NCBI RefSeq assembly: GCF_001500045.1
Contig: NZ_LQIX01000024.1
Span: 1 to 51,708 of the forward strand
DNA from: Mycobacterium sp. GA-1199
GTDB taxonomy: Bacteria > Actinomycetota > Actinomycetes > Mycobacteriales > Mycobacteriaceae
Direction of reading: 5' to 3'
Length of the DNA: 51,708 nucleotides
The notes under the pieces were generated by a model. It searched no databases and was not told the DNA's origin. It saw only the letters and a program-made list of their open reading frames with translations. The position numbers and the translations under genes were made by a program. Below, piece by piece: positions 1 through 7,286 of this stretch; positions within the stretch are counted from its first letter, which is position 1, and every line of letters starts with the position of its first letter.

Positions 1-124
1 GGGCCGCCACGAGATCGGGGCGGGTCAACAAGTCGACATCACAGGCGGCCGCCTCGTCGAAGGCGGCACGCAACGCGCTCACCGCGGCCTGCAGGTCGTC
101 TCCCGACATGCTTCGAACATACAT
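1..124 (-). CDS. DUF222 / 13E12-type HNH endonuclease family protein, N-terminus only (cut by window edge)
   Basis: Only the first ~40 codons are present; the gene runs off the left edge. The reading frame gives MSGDDLQAAVSALRAAFDEA followed by a CDVDLL..PDLVAAL-like helix, which resembles the N-terminal helical region of mycobacterial DUF222 (13E12 repeat family) proteins, usually ending in an HNH nuclease domain that lies outside this window. Two in-frame ATGs are possible, at 124 (MYVRSM...) and 109 (MSGDD...). The first lies inside the SOS box, a layout common in this family. Known of the family: several M. tuberculosis 13E12 members are DNA-damage induced through LexA. The call rests on a short stretch plus the SOS box, so it is moderate; any other LexA-regulated protein remains possible. 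Confidence 0.5.
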   Translation of the reverse strand, partial: MYVRSMSGDDLQAAVSALRAAFDEAAACDVDLLTRPDLVAA

Positions 125-128
125 TCGA
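113..128. promoter_or_regulatory. Mycobacterial SOS box (LexA operator)
   Basis: TCGAAC-ATAC-ATTCGA fits the mycobacterial LexA box TCGAAC-N4-GTTCGA with one mismatch in the right half. It overlaps the upstream start codon and sits just before the second start of the leftward gene, so LexA binding there would block transcription until DNA damage. Confidence 0.72.
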
Positions 129-200
129 CCACCGACAAAAAACGGTTAGCGCCCTCGCGAACCGCGATAACACCTGAACGCCAGCAGCACCGACCTCGGA

Positions 201-259
201 CTGCCCGCCTACGAGCGAATTATTCGCTGGCAGCGAATAATTCGCTGATAGCCGGGCAG
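201..259. repeat. Nested inverted repeat / strong hairpin
   Basis: A perfect 15-bp inverted repeat (214-228 AGCGAATTATTCGCT; 232-246 AGCGAATAATTCGCT) with a GGC centre is flanked, after 6 bp on each side, by a second 7-bp pair, CTGCCCG (201-207) and CGGGCAG (253-259). Each 15-bp arm is itself almost palindromic, so the DNA carries two tandem near-identical palindromes. It lies between the 3' end of the MFS gene and the start of the DUF222 gene, both leftward. It could terminate the MFS transcript, form a double operator, or be a small mobile palindrome. No U-tract is evident. Confidence 0.6.
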
Positions 260-356
260 TTGCACAAGTGGGTCCGGCGGGGACTGGTGAGACTGGTGGT
301 GCGAGTCTCCTGGCCCCGCCACGAAATACACGTCCGATCGTTGCCTGGCCGGAGCA

Positions 357-1709
357 TCAGCCCCGAGAGACCTCGGGTAACCGGGCTCCGGCGAACACTC
401 CGACGAGCCCCATCGCCGCCAGGAACAGCAACGCCCAGGAGATGTGGACGATCGCCAGCAGCGAGCTGATACCACCGACGATCAACAGGATGAATCCCAT
501 CGCCGAATTTGAAACCGCCACGTACACGGTCCGTTGGTCACCGACGGCCATATCGATGACATAGGTCTTGCGCCCCACCCGCACTCCGGTGTGCATCAGT
601 GCGAGAGCGAAGTACACGGCGATGAACATCGCATTGCTCAACCAACCCACACCGCTGAACCCGGGAAGCGTGACGATGACGACCGTCGCGATGACGATCA
701 CCGAAGACACGCCCGCGCCCACGCTCATGAGCCGCTTGCTCGAGCGGTCGGCGAAGCGGCCGAAGAGGCGACCGCCGGTCAGCGCTGCGAGCCCCGAGGC
801 GATGACGAAGCCCCCGAGACCGGCGATGCTGCCGGCGCCCGACTGGATCGACAGCGTCACCACGAACGGTGTGCTCAGTGATGAGACGAGCAGCAGGCTG
901 CGCACCCCGACGAAGTGCCGGAACAGCTTGTCCTCCCGCAGCAACTTGTGCGTGTTCGCGAGCCAGTTGTCTGATCTGGTAAACGCGTCGAGGTCGGAAG
1001 AGGCGTCCGGCTCCGGCTCCTCCCATGGCGCTTCGCCGGGCGGCTCGTGGACGCCTCGGTAGACCACCGCCACCGCGACCCAGAGCGCCGCACCCGCGGC
1101 GAGCACCCACGCTAGTTGACCGGACGAAAGATCTTCACCGCCGAAAAACCGGATTGCGAGCCCGAGAGTGACGGCCACCAGCCCGGCCGCCGTCGTTGCC
1201 ACGCCGTTGATCTGGCCGCGTTCACCCTTCGGGATCGTTCGACCCTGCACATCCTTCGAAGCGATCGAGCACAGGCAGCGGCCCAGCGCGAAGACCGCGA
1301 CGCTGGCCACGATGACGACACCGGCGGCCAAACCCCTCCCGAGAGCCGCGGTGGCCGCCATCACCGCGACCGCGGCGGCCTGCACCAGCGCGCCCGCGAT
1401 GAACACCCACTTGCGGTACCGCACCCTCAACACCAGCGGTGTCAGAAAAGCCTGCGGCAGCATCGAACCCGACTCACGGACCGGTACCAGCACACCGGTG
1501 AGGGCGGGAGGCACACCCAGGGTCGCGAACAGCCACGGCAGCACCGTCGATGCGTTGACCGTCTCATCGCCCGACGACTGCAGGGCGCTGGCGAGCATCA
1601 GCCTCAGTCCGTTCGGCGCGACGTTGCGCCGCACCTCGCTCGGCAACTCCCGCTCGGCTTCCCGATTCCGCTTCAACAGTGCGGAATAGAGGTTCTGGAC
1701 TGCGCCCAT
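357..1709 (-). CDS. MFS transporter
   Basis: A 450-residue polytopic membrane protein of the major facilitator superfamily. Hydrophobic segments alternate with short loops through residues ~50-215 and ~268-440. A charged central loop (~218-262, rich in E, D and P) separates the two six-helix halves. A motif-A-like sequence, GRLFGRFADRSSKR, lies at ~313-326 in the second half, between helices 8 and 9. The charged N-terminus with LLKRNREAERELP is cytoplasmic. It starts at ATG 1709, 40 bp downstream of the cupin gene in the same direction, so the two may be co-transcribed. The substrate cannot be told from sequence; drug or metabolite efflux is only a guess. Confidence 0.85.
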   Translation of the reverse strand: MGAVQNLYSALLKRNREAERELPSEVRRNVAPNGLRLMLASALQSSGDETVNASTVLPWLFATLGVPPALTGVLVPVRESGSMLPQAFLTPLVLRVRYRKWVFIAGALVQAAAVAVMAATAALGRGLAAGVVIVASVAVFALGRCLCSIASKDVQGRTIPKGERGQINGVATTAAGLVAVTLGLAIRFFGGEDLSSGQLAWVLAAGAALWVAVAVVYRGVHEPPGEAPWEEPEPDASSDLDAFTRSDNWLANTHKLLREDKLFRHFVGVRSLLLVSSLSTPFVVTLSIQSGAGSIAGLGGFVIASGLAALTGGRLFGRFADRSSKRLMSVGAGVSSVIVIATVVIVTLPGFSGVGWLSNAMFIAVYFALALMHTGVRVGRKTYVIDMAVGDQRTVYVAVSNSAMGFILLIVGGISSLLAIVHISWALLFLAAMGLVGVFAGARLPEVSRG

Positions 1710-1749
1710 CGCGTCAGCGCCTCAATCGGGTCCTCAGAGACCGGCGGGC

Positions 1750-2154
1750 TTAGTGGTCCTCGTCGGCCTGCGTCTCGTGCACCGTGCCATGGGCGTGGTG
1801 CGGCGGTGCGTACAGGCTGTACAGCTTCAACGGCTCATCGCCGATGTTGGTGATGTTGTGCCACGACCCCTTCGGCACCAGGATGATCCAGTCGTCCGAG
1901 ATCTCCTCGTCGAACGTGAGGTTGTCCTTTGACGGGCCCATCTGGACTCGCGCGCGGCCGTGCTCGAGGCGCAGGAACTGGTCGGTGTCGGAATGGATCT
2001 CGAGACCAACATCGCCGCCTACCGGGATCGACATGAGCGTGAGCTGGAGCTTCTCGCCCGTCCACAACGTCGTGCGGAACTTGTCGTTGGCTTCAGTGGC
2101 ATCCTCGATGTTGACGACGTAGGGCTTGGGTCCGTGGTCGGTGAACTGGGCCAA
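1750..2154 (-). CDS. Cupin-domain protein
   Basis: A single-domain cupin of 134 residues. Motif 1 lies at ~50-66 (GLEIHSDTDQFLRLEHG), with a metal-ligand-like H followed by D/Q instead of a strict HxH. Motif 2, PKGSWHNITN, at ~94-103 matches PxGxxHxxxN. The C-terminus is histidine rich (APPHHAHG). I chose TTG at 2154 because AGGAG lies 7 nt upstream and the product starts MAQFTDHG; the longer frame upstream has a cysteine-rich stretch that looks untranslated. It may share a transcript with the downstream MFS gene. Cupins of this size can be metal-dependent isomerases, dioxygenases or sensors; no substrate is evident. Confidence 0.8.
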   Translation of the reverse strand: MAQFTDHGPKPYVVNIEDATEANDKFRTTLWTGEKLQLTLMSIPVGGDVGLEIHSDTDQFLRLEHGRARVQMGPSKDNLTFDEEISDDWIILVPKGSWHNITNIGDEPLKLYSLYAPPHHAHGTVHETQADEDH

Positions 2155-2390
2155 CGGTCTCTCCTTATGTTCGGGTCGCAGACGGCATTTCGGGCAAGCG
2201 TCGGTGGTTGCCCACCGGATGCCGACGACCCGGTTCGCAAACCCGAACGCGCGCAATGGCGCTCGGGCAAGCGGTCAGGTCATCAGGCATTGTCTGACGC
2301 TAACAAGCCGGGGTGCTCGCTTCCAGCAAGGGCAGCCTGACCTTGTGTATCCTGGCGGCCTTTGAGCGTGGCGGGAGACGTGGCGAGACA

Positions 2391-2975
2391 ATGACCAGTG
2401 TGAAATTCTTTTCCGACCCGGTACTGGAGTCGATGGCGACGCGGCGGTCGATCTCGAAAGTGGGTCCGGAGACGCCGACCGACGAGGAGCTCGCCGAGCT
2501 CCTCGCGGCCGTCACGTCCGTGGCGGATCACAAGGCCCTGCGTCCCTGGCGGCTCATCCTCCTGCGCGGCGATGATCGGATGAAATTGGCCGAGGCGCTC
2601 GACGCGGCGGCAGGCGAAGTGCGCGAGCCCGGCGACTACAACACCAAGCCCTTCCGCGCCGAACTGTTGATCGCGTTGGTCGCAAGCCCGACCGAGCATC
2701 CCAAGGTTCCGACCTGGGAACAGCACGCGGTCGCCGCCGGGGTTGGCCACCTGCTCGAGCTCGCGCTGTGGGCCGCAGGGTGGGGCGTCATGTGGCGCAC
2801 GGGTCTGCTCGCCAACAGCCGCGAGGTTCGCGCGGCCCACGGCCTGACCGAGCAGGAGCACTTGATGGGCTGGCTATACGTGGGCAGCATCGACGACTCT
2901 CTGCGTAGGCGTCTGCGCGAATCGAAGCGCCCTGCCCTCGATCCCCACCAGTTCCTGGGCCGCATGCCCCCGTAG
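2391..2975 (+). CDS. Nitroreductase family protein
   Basis: A 194-residue protein of the FMN-dependent nitroreductase fold. An RRSISK motif near residue 17, typical of the phosphate-binding arginines, is followed by ELAELLAAV, then RPWRLILLRG in the place of the usual N-x-Q-P-W strand. The C-terminal half has GHLLELALWAAGWGVMWRTG, the hydrophobic dimer helix. I start at ATG 2391 (MTSVKFF); upstream codons in the frame do not look like this family. It is divergent from the cupin gene, with a 236-bp gap, and convergent with fadD15. It probably reduces quinones or nitro compounds with NAD(P)H. Confidence 0.85.
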   Translation: MTSVKFFSDPVLESMATRRSISKVGPETPTDEELAELLAAVTSVADHKALRPWRLILLRGDDRMKLAEALDAAAGEVREPGDYNTKPFRAELLIALVASPTEHPKVPTWEQHAVAAGVGHLLELALWAAGWGVMWRTGLLANSREVRAAHGLTEQEHLMGWLYVGSIDDSLRRRLRESKRPALDPHQFLGRMPP

Positions 2976-2987
2976 CGGCAACTGCGC

Positions 2988-4799
2988 TCACGAGTAGAAC
3001 GAGTCGAGCAGCTCCTGGTTCTGTTTCTCGACAACCCCCCGCTTGACCTTCAGCGACGGTGTCAGCTCACCGTTTTCGATCGACAGGTCGTGGTCGAGCA
3101 GCTCCCACTTCTTGATGGTCTCCCACCGGTTCAGTTGCGAGTTGAGCTCGTCGACGTAGCCACCCACCATGTTCCGCACCGCATCCGCCTTGACCAGCTC
3201 CGCGTAGGACTTGCCGCCGAGGCCGTTGTGCTCGGCCCAGCCGGACAGCGCATCGGGATCCAGCGTGATCAGCGCGACGCAGAAGTTGCGGGATTCGCCG
3301 AAGACGAGAATGTGGCCGGCGTACGGGCACAGGGCCATGAACTTGCCTTCGATGGCCGGCGGAGCGACGTACTTTCCGCCCGAGGTCTTGAACAGTTCCT
3401 TGATCCGGCCCGTGACCGTCAAGAAGCCGTCCTCGTCCAACTGGCCTTTGTCCCCGGTGCGCAGCCACCCGTCCTCGGTGAACGCCTCCGCCGTCTTGTC
3501 GGGCAGGTTGTGGTAACCGTCCATCACGCATGGGCCCTGCACTTGCACCTCGCCGTCATCGGAGAGACGCACCGACGTGCCGTCGAACACCTGCCCGACG
3601 GTGCCCAGCTTGTAGTTGTCGGGCCGGTTGATGAATGCGCCCGCCGCGGTCTCAGTCAGCCCGTAGCCCTCCAGAATCAACAGACCGGCGGCGTGGAACC
3701 ATTCGGCGATGTCGCGGTTCAGTGGAGCGGATCCGGAGATGAAGAATTTGATGCGCCCGCCGAACACATCGCGCACCTTGCTGAAGACCAGGCGGTCGAA
3801 CGCGGCGTGCGCGATCTTCAACGGCAGCGGTACCGCCCGACCCGCCAGCCGGTGGCGGTCGGCGTTGCGTCCCACGGCGAAGGCGGCGGTGAAGAGCTTC
3901 TCCTTGACCCCTTCCTGAGACGAGGTGACGCGCGCGTGGGCCTTCTCGAAGATGCGCGGAGCGGCGCCCATGAAGGTCGGTTTCACCTCGGCCATGTTCG
4001 GCACGATCTTGTCGACGCGGCCGTCGATCGCGCTGGCGAAGCCGCACGCCAACTGCGCCGTGATCAACACCTTGCCGAACGCGTGCGCCAGCGGCAGCCA
4101 CAACAGCTGCAGGTCGTCCTCGCCCAGAATGCCGAAATCGGCGATGGTGTTTCCCTCGTACACCCACGCCCGGTGCGACAGCCGCACACCTTTGGGCTTG
4201 CCGGTCGTACCCGACGTGTAGATCAGCGTCGCCAACATGTCCGGCGTGATCGAGTCCGCCGTTGTCCGCACGCAGTCGGGGTGATCGGCGAGGTACTTGG
4301 TTCCAAGGTCGGCCAACTCGGCGATGGTGGTGACGTGGTCTCCGTCTCCCGTGCCATCGAAGAGCACCACCTTCTCGAGGCCCGGCAGGTCGTCGCGCCG
4401 CTCCTTGAGCTTCTCCAGTTGCGTCTCGTCCTCGGCGAACACGACGCGAGACTGCGAATCGCTCAGGATGTAGGCGGTGTCGGTCGCGTTGGTCGTGGGG
4501 TACACCGTGGTGGTGGCGGCACCGGCACACATGACCGCGAGATCCGCCAGAATCCACTCGTACCGTGTGCTCGAGGCGATCGCGACGCGTTCCTCGGGTT
4601 GGATGCCCAGCGCCAGAAGCCCGGCGGCCAACGCCTCCACCTGTTGTGCCGCCTCTCGCCAGGTGAGGGAGACCCATCGATCCCGATCGAGTTTGCGGAA
4701 CGCCTCCCGGTCTGCGGATTTCCCGACGCGGTCGAAGAACATGACGGCCACGTTGGCCGGCGACACGGTCGTGGATGGCTGGTTGGTGTCGGTCGACAT
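2988..4799 (-). CDS. fadD15: Long-chain fatty acyl-CoA synthetase, FadD15-like
   Basis: A 603-residue AMP-forming acyl-CoA ligase, matching the ~600 residues of mycobacterial FadD15. The P-loop TSGTTGKPKGV is at 195-205, EGYGLTETAAG at 377-387, and WLRTGD ends at 450. The hinge/lid region GRIKELFKTSGGKYVAP follows, and LTPSLKVKR near the C-terminus carries the adenylation lysine. It makes fatty acyl-CoA from fatty acid, ATP and CoA in the cytoplasm or at the membrane face. The start at ATG 4799 is supported by GGAG 7-10 nt upstream. A 16-bp perfect palindrome lies 22 bp before the start and may control it. The symbol rests on overall resemblance, not a search. Confidence 0.88.
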   Translation of the reverse strand: MSTDTNQPSTTVSPANVAVMFFDRVGKSADREAFRKLDRDRWVSLTWREAAQQVEALAAGLLALGIQPEERVAIASSTRYEWILADLAVMCAGAATTTVYPTTNATDTAYILSDSQSRVVFAEDETQLEKLKERRDDLPGLEKVVLFDGTGDGDHVTTIAELADLGTKYLADHPDCVRTTADSITPDMLATLIYTSGTTGKPKGVRLSHRAWVYEGNTIADFGILGEDDLQLLWLPLAHAFGKVLITAQLACGFASAIDGRVDKIVPNMAEVKPTFMGAAPRIFEKAHARVTSSQEGVKEKLFTAAFAVGRNADRHRLAGRAVPLPLKIAHAAFDRLVFSKVRDVFGGRIKFFISGSAPLNRDIAEWFHAAGLLILEGYGLTETAAGAFINRPDNYKLGTVGQVFDGTSVRLSDDGEVQVQGPCVMDGYHNLPDKTAEAFTEDGWLRTGDKGQLDEDGFLTVTGRIKELFKTSGGKYVAPPAIEGKFMALCPYAGHILVFGESRNFCVALITLDPDALSGWAEHNGLGGKSYAELVKADAVRNMVGGYVDELNSQLNRWETIKKWELLDHDLSIENGELTPSLKVKRGVVEKQNQELLDSFYS

Positions 4800-4820
4800 C
4801 GCTGATCTCCTGAATCTCTT

Positions 4821-4836
4821 ACGGCACCGGTGCCGT
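4821..4836. promoter_or_regulatory. 16-bp perfect palindrome upstream of fadD15
   Basis: ACGGCACC-GGTGCCGT is perfectly self-complementary. It sits 22 bp upstream of the fadD15 ATG and 112 bp upstream of the divergent NTF2-like gene. Its position fits an operator for a dimeric repressor or a 5'-UTR hairpin. No cognate regulator can be named. Confidence 0.45.
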
Positions 4837-4948
4837 TCATGTTGCGCCTCTCATACCCAAAGCGGGCAGGTATGACGCGATAGGGCTGCGAGCCCCGATG
4901 TCGGCGTCGTGTTGACCCTCTCCCCGGGGGAGACTTGAGCATGAGTAC

Positions 4949-5308
4949 ATGACACTGCACAAGAGCGATGGCACCGACATTCGACGCGACGAACTGCCCT
5001 GGGCGGTCGCGACCTATCTCACCGCGCACCGCGACGTCACAACCGCGCTGACGGCCTTCGCCGCCGACGCCGCCGTCACCGACGAGGGCCACACCTACCG
5101 CGGCCACGACGAGATCGCCGACTGGGTGCGCAACGCGGCCAGCGAGTACACCTACTCCACAGAGCTCGTCAGCGCGAGCCGGTTCGGCGGCGCACACCTC
5201 GATGTCCTGCAGCACCTCGAGGGCGACTTTCCCGGTGGCATGGCCGACCTGCACTTCCGGTTCACGCTGGAGGGCGAGCTGATCACCCGCCTGGTGATCG
5301 AACCATGA
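4949..5308 (+). CDS. NTF2-like / SnoaL-like fold protein
   Basis: A 119-residue single-domain protein. The pattern of an N-terminal helix (VATYLTAHRDVTTALTAFAADA), then VTDEGHTYRGHDEIADWV, then alternating strands ending in HFRFTLEGELITRLVIEP is characteristic of the cone-shaped NTF2/SnoaL fold. Members can be small isomerases or hydrolases, or simple binding domains; no catalytic set stands out. The start at ATG 4949 is close behind GGGGGAGA. A three-codon frame (ATG AGT ACA TGA at 4941) overlaps this start and might couple translation. The stop overlaps the SDR start by four bases, so the two are one transcript and probably work together. Confidence 0.78.
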   Translation: MTLHKSDGTDIRRDELPWAVATYLTAHRDVTTALTAFAADAAVTDEGHTYRGHDEIADWVRNAASEYTYSTELVSASRFGGAHLDVLQHLEGDFPGGMADLHFRFTLEGELITRLVIEP

Positions 5309-6150
5309 CCAGGACGTGGTTCATCACCGGAGGCACCCCCGGCGGGTTCGGGATGGCGTTCGCCGACGCCGCTCTCGAGATCGGCGACCGGGTCGCCTTG
5401 ACCGCCCGCCGTCCGGCCGAGCTGACCGACTGGGCGCAGCGGTACGGCGAGCGCGTCCTGGTGCTGCCGCTCGACGTCACCGACACCGAGCAGGTGCGCG
5501 AGGCGGTGCGCGCGACCGAGAAGCACTTCGGCGGTATCGATGTCCTGGTCAACAACGCCGGCCGCGGCTGGTACGGGTCGATCGAGGGTATGGCCGATAC
5601 CGCGGTCCGAAAGATGTTCGAGCTCAACTTCTTCGCGGTGCTGTCAGTGATTCGCGCAGCGCTGCCCGGTATGCGTTCCAGGGGCAGCGGGTGGGTCATC
5701 AACATGTCTTCGGTCGCCGGATTGTGCGGCGTCACCGGCTTCGGTTACTACAGCGCAACGAAATCGGCGATCGAGACGGTCACCGAGGTCCTTCGCGAGG
5801 AGGTCGAACCTCTGGGCATCCGCGTCATGGCGGTCGAACCAGGAGCGTTCCGCACCCGCGCCTACGCGGGTTTCGCCGACGAACCGATCGAGGAGTCCGT
5901 TCCGGAGTACGCCACTGTGCTCGAGCGGGTCCGCGACGCGATGGTCGAACAGGACGGCGCGCAGCCGGGGGATCCCCGACGTGGGGTGCGCGCGGTCATC
6001 GCGGCGATGGCCGAGGATCCGCCGCCCCGGCGGCTCGTCCTCGGCAGCGACGGCTACGACACCGTCGTCACCACACTCGAAAACTTCCTCGCCGAGATCC
6101 GGGCACACGAGAAGCTGTCCCGCGGTGCAGGTTTCCCGCCTGAGAGCTGA
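5305..6150 (+). CDS. Short-chain dehydrogenase/reductase (classical SDR)
   Basis: 281 residues, a classical NAD(P)-dependent oxidoreductase. The cofactor motif TGGTPGGFG is at 8-16, NNAG at 83-86, catalytic serine in NMSSVAG (~133-139) and Y149-xxx-K153. The basic pair in TARRP (~33-37) suggests NADP preference. The C-terminal extension beyond residue ~190 is typical of the ~280-residue mycobacterial group related to 3-oxoacyl/ketosteroid-type SDRs. It is translationally coupled (ATGA) to the NTF2-like gene upstream and convergent with the MerR gene. Substrate unknown; a ketone or alcohol of a lipid-like compound is a family-level guess. Confidence 0.9.
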   Translation: MTRTWFITGGTPGGFGMAFADAALEIGDRVALTARRPAELTDWAQRYGERVLVLPLDVTDTEQVREAVRATEKHFGGIDVLVNNAGRGWYGSIEGMADTAVRKMFELNFFAVLSVIRAALPGMRSRGSGWVINMSSVAGLCGVTGFGYYSATKSAIETVTEVLREEVEPLGIRVMAVEPGAFRTRAYAGFADEPIEESVPEYATVLERVRDAMVEQDGAQPGDPRRGVRAVIAAMAEDPPPRRLVLGSDGYDTVVTTLENFLAEIRAHEKLSRGAGFPPES

Positions 6151-6157
6151 CGCGAGC

Positions 6158-6982
6158 TCAGACGGGATCCCCATCGGGAGCGACCCGGAACACCGGCCAG
6201 CCGATCTCCGTTCGCCACCGCGCCGGATCCGTCGTGTCGCGGGGCCCCACGACGTACGTTTCGTGGATCGGCCCGTCGACAGCGAGCGCATTGTCCACCA
6301 CCCAGGCTCCGAGACGGCCGTAGGTGACGTCGAGATCGTCGTGCGGACCCTCGTGGACGGTGACGACCAGATCGACGGGCGGAAGCTCCACGACCTCGAT
6401 ACGGCCGGACGGCCGCGGGACGCGCACCGGCCGGAAGACCGTCATCGCCCCGACGGACTGGGTGAACAGTTCGTTGGCGTAGCGCCCGCCGGGTGGTCCG
6501 GTGCGCTCGGCTTCGGGGAATGCGGCATCCAGTTCGGCCATCGCCTCGTCGTACCACGCGAGCGAATCGTCGAGCAGCACAAGACCGGTGATCGCGGCGA
6601 CCCGCCGCGCGGGAACCGACCGCAGCTCGACATCGAGGTCGGCCGGCGCCGGGTTGAGCAACCGGCGCAGCGACACCACGGCGGCGCGCGTCCGGTCCAG
6701 CTCGTCTTCCAACCGCCGCACATGACCGGCGATCACCTCCGCGCGTCGCTGCGGATCCTCGGTGTCGAGGATGGCCCGGACTTCGGCGAGCGGCACGTCG
6801 AGCTGACGCAACCGGTGGATCACCTGGGCGGTCGGTATCTGTTCGGCGTAGTAGTAGCGGTACCCGGTGAACGGGTCGACGGAGGCGGGTTCGAGCAGTT
6901 TGGCCTCGTGGTAGCGGCGCAGCGTCCGCACGCTCAGGTGCGTCACCGTGGCGAACTCTCCGATGGTCAAACCCGACCGCAT
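6158..6982 (-). CDS. MerR-family transcriptional regulator with GyrI-like effector domain
   Basis: 274 residues. An N-terminal winged HTH of MerR type covers 1-70 (LTIGEFATVTHLSVRTLRRYHEAKLL, then the wing with TGYRYYYAEQ). A dimerisation coiled coil follows (~75-120, AEVIAGHVRRLEDELDRTRAAV). The C-terminal ~150 residues have strands and VTVHEGPHDDLDVTYGRLGAWV, which resembles a GyrI/BmrR multidrug-binding domain. So it probably activates a nearby gene when a hydrophobic ligand binds. It is divergent from the YdeI-like gene with only 37 bp between starts, so the promoters overlap and that gene is a likely target, along with its own. Confidence 0.87.
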   Translation of the reverse strand: MRSGLTIGEFATVTHLSVRTLRRYHEAKLLEPASVDPFTGYRYYYAEQIPTAQVIHRLRQLDVPLAEVRAILDTEDPQRRAEVIAGHVRRLEDELDRTRAAVVSLRRLLNPAPADLDVELRSVPARRVAAITGLVLLDDSLAWYDEAMAELDAAFPEAERTGPPGGRYANELFTQSVGAMTVFRPVRVPRPSGRIEVVELPPVDLVVTVHEGPHDDLDVTYGRLGAWVVDNALAVDGPIHETYVVGPRDTTDPARWRTEIGWPVFRVAPDGDPV

Positions 6983-7019
6983 GCGGCCAGTCTGCCTTCT
7001 CGCCGTCTATCCTGCGCGC

Positions 7020-7286
7020 ATGGGAAGTTCGCGAGTGTCCGGCGGGGTAGTGCACAAGCTGCCGACCGATCTGCGTAAGGCATTGCTCGCCAACGACACC
7101 GCGCTCGCGGCCTGGAACGACATCACCCCGCTGGCGCGCAACGAGTTCATCTGCTGGGTCGAGGACGCCAAGCAGGAGAAGACCCGCGAACGCCGGATCC
7201 GCCGGACCCAGGAGGAACTCGAAGAAGGTAAGCGCCGCCCGTGCTGCTGGCCGGGCTGCAAGCACCGTGAGCGAAACGGCAGATAG
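7020..7286 (+). CDS. YdeI/OmdA-type small protein
   Basis: 88 residues. VHKLPTDLRKALLANDTALAAWNDITPLARNEFICWVEDAKQ matches the short YdeI/OmdA domain found in many actinobacteria. It is followed by a basic helix (RERRIRRTQEELEEGKRR) and the C-terminal PCCWPGCKHR cysteine/histidine motif, which could bind a metal. I begin at ATG 7020 (MGSSRVSGG), although the open frame extends further upstream. Its function is unknown in the family. It is divergent from the MerR regulator across 37 bp and abuts the flavoprotein gene end-to-end with no gap. Confidence 0.8.
   Translation: MGSSRVSGGVVHKLPTDLRKALLANDTALAAWNDITPLARNEFICWVEDAKQEKTRERRIRRTQEELEEGKRRPCCWPGCKHRERNGR

Noticed and set aside
3090..4805. 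571-codon open frame on the plus strand opposite fadD15
   Set aside because: It mirrors the high-GC minus-strand gene, has no recognisable domain and lies wholly over a well-supported ligase.
4941..4952. Three-codon frame ATG AGT ACA TGA overlapping the NTF2-like start
   Set aside because: Too short to call a gene; may be chance, though it could affect re-initiation.
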